38,089 bases of DNA from positions 1 through 38,089 of IMG/VR virus record IMGVR_UViG_3300021956_000028. The stretch is one strand, 5' to 3'. The notes under the pieces are model-generated. The model had not been told where the DNA came from, did not search any database, and was given only the letters and a program-made list of their open reading frames with translations. The position numbers and the translations under genes were made by a program. This stretch comes from a virus. Shown piece after piece: positions 37,775 to 38,089 of this stretch (position 1 is its first letter; every line of letters starts with the position of its first letter).

Positions 37775-38089
37775 AGAATATTTTGCATTTATTTTTGTGG
37801 GTCATTTGGGCGGTTTGTGGCCTACAAAATCCAGCGTGATGACCCACGGCGAAACCTAGTCTGCGAGCGGCTTTTGGCTATTTGTGGGCAATGTGACAGT
37901 AAATGTTATCAGCTGATTTTTAAGTTTAATTTTGTTATCATTATGGCAATACTGTCAGGAATAGGGCCGCGTTTAAAGAGCCGGCAGCGATTTTTTTCCA
38001 TGGTCCACATGGCCCACATTGCCCACATCTCAAAATGACAACAAAAAAAGTTATCCACAGATTTGGTAGCATTTTAGTAACAAGTTAGT
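37775..38089. other. non-coding control region with 9-mer repeats and DnaA box
   Basis: No credible gene. It holds TGTGG-type 9-mers (37796-37804, 37814-37822), an inverted copy TGTGGGCAATGTG (37883-37895), and three tandem 9-mers TGGTCCACA, TGGCCCACA and TTGCCCACA (38001-38027) whose core GCCCACATTGCCCACA (38012-38027) recurs at 60-75. A perfect DnaA box TTATCCACA lies at 38051-38059. If the genome is circularly permuted, this region is continuous with 1-93 before the terminase gene. A replication origin, packaging site or operator array are all possible. Confidence 0.55.

Noticed and set aside
60-38027. The 16-bp repeat at both ends as a terminal redundancy
   Set aside because: It is too short, does not lie at the very ends, and is part of a tandem 9-mer family; a cis-acting repeat is a better explanation.
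37817-38038. A 73-codon rightward frame in the right-end non-coding region
   Set aside because: It starts at a GTG with no convincing Shine-Dalgarno, runs through the repeat cluster (the end just translates the 9-mers as HMAHIAHI) and matches no family I know.
1-38089. CRISPR array, integrase/attachment site, tRNA genes, insertion sequences
   Set aside because: No regularly spaced repeats, no tyrosine or serine recombinase motifs, no tRNA cloverleaf and no transposase were found on either strand.

Overview
The window looks like the complete, or nearly complete, genome of a short-tailed (podovirus-type) double-stranded DNA phage of a Gram-negative host. Its length (38 kb), the absence of any cellular gene, and a full set of packaging, capsid, neck, DNA-ejection, tail-fibre, lysis and replication genes all point this way. 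The virion module is P22-like: P22-type portal, scaffold, coat with an inserted domain, gp4-like and gp10-like neck proteins, and large membrane-active ejection proteins. Replication uses a family A DNA polymerase and a primase-helicase fusion. I see no integrase, excisionase, CI-type repressor or partition gene, so a virulent lifestyle is likely. A betaproteobacterial or other freshwater proteobacterial host is a guess from protein style only.

Layout. (1) 94-23173, rightward late block: small terminase, a protein of unknown function, large terminase, two tiny basic proteins, portal, scaffold, coat, decoration-like proteins, gp4-like and gp10-like neck proteins (with an HNH homing-type endonuclease inserted on the opposite strand), fibre genes, a cupin protein, three ejection or internal-virion proteins, a second fibre cluster, then the lysis genes (small membrane protein, 3TM-type holin, GH108 muramidase). 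(2) 28031-23147, leftward middle block: VRR-NUC nuclease, SNF2-like helicase, and a run of small, tightly overlapping accessory genes including a DNA-binding regulator, a zinc-ribbon protein and a secreted protein. It meets the late block tail to tail, with the last genes overlapping. (3) 28122-35225, rightward replication block: a small acidic protein, a Cas4/RecB-like nuclease (DUF2800), a probable ssDNA-binding protein, DNA polymerase, a PAPS-reductase-like enzyme and the primase-helicase, closed by hairpin terminators. (4) 37675-35281, leftward early block: very small proteins, two micro membrane proteins, a gp88-family cysteine-rich protein and several unknowns, driven by a near-consensus sigma-70 promoter.

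Regulation visible in the sequence. Blocks 2 and 3 start from divergent sigma-70 promoters whose -35 boxes overlap. The leftward transcript should begin at or next to its own ATG, so it would be leaderless; the terminase operon has the same -10/ATG spacing and no Shine-Dalgarno. The space between the early promoter and the terminase gene (across the window ends) holds tandem and inverted copies of a CCCACATTG-type 9-mer and a perfect DnaA box, which makes it a candidate origin, packaging or control region. Several leaders carry hairpins that may set protein dosage: before scaffold, between coat-region genes, and before the polymerase.

The strongest leads for something new are the repeat/DnaA/leaderless-terminase region, the structured leader with a 24-codon ORF before the polymerase gene, the hairpin that bridges a Shine-Dalgarno and its start codon at 9035-9066, and the early micro-protein operon.
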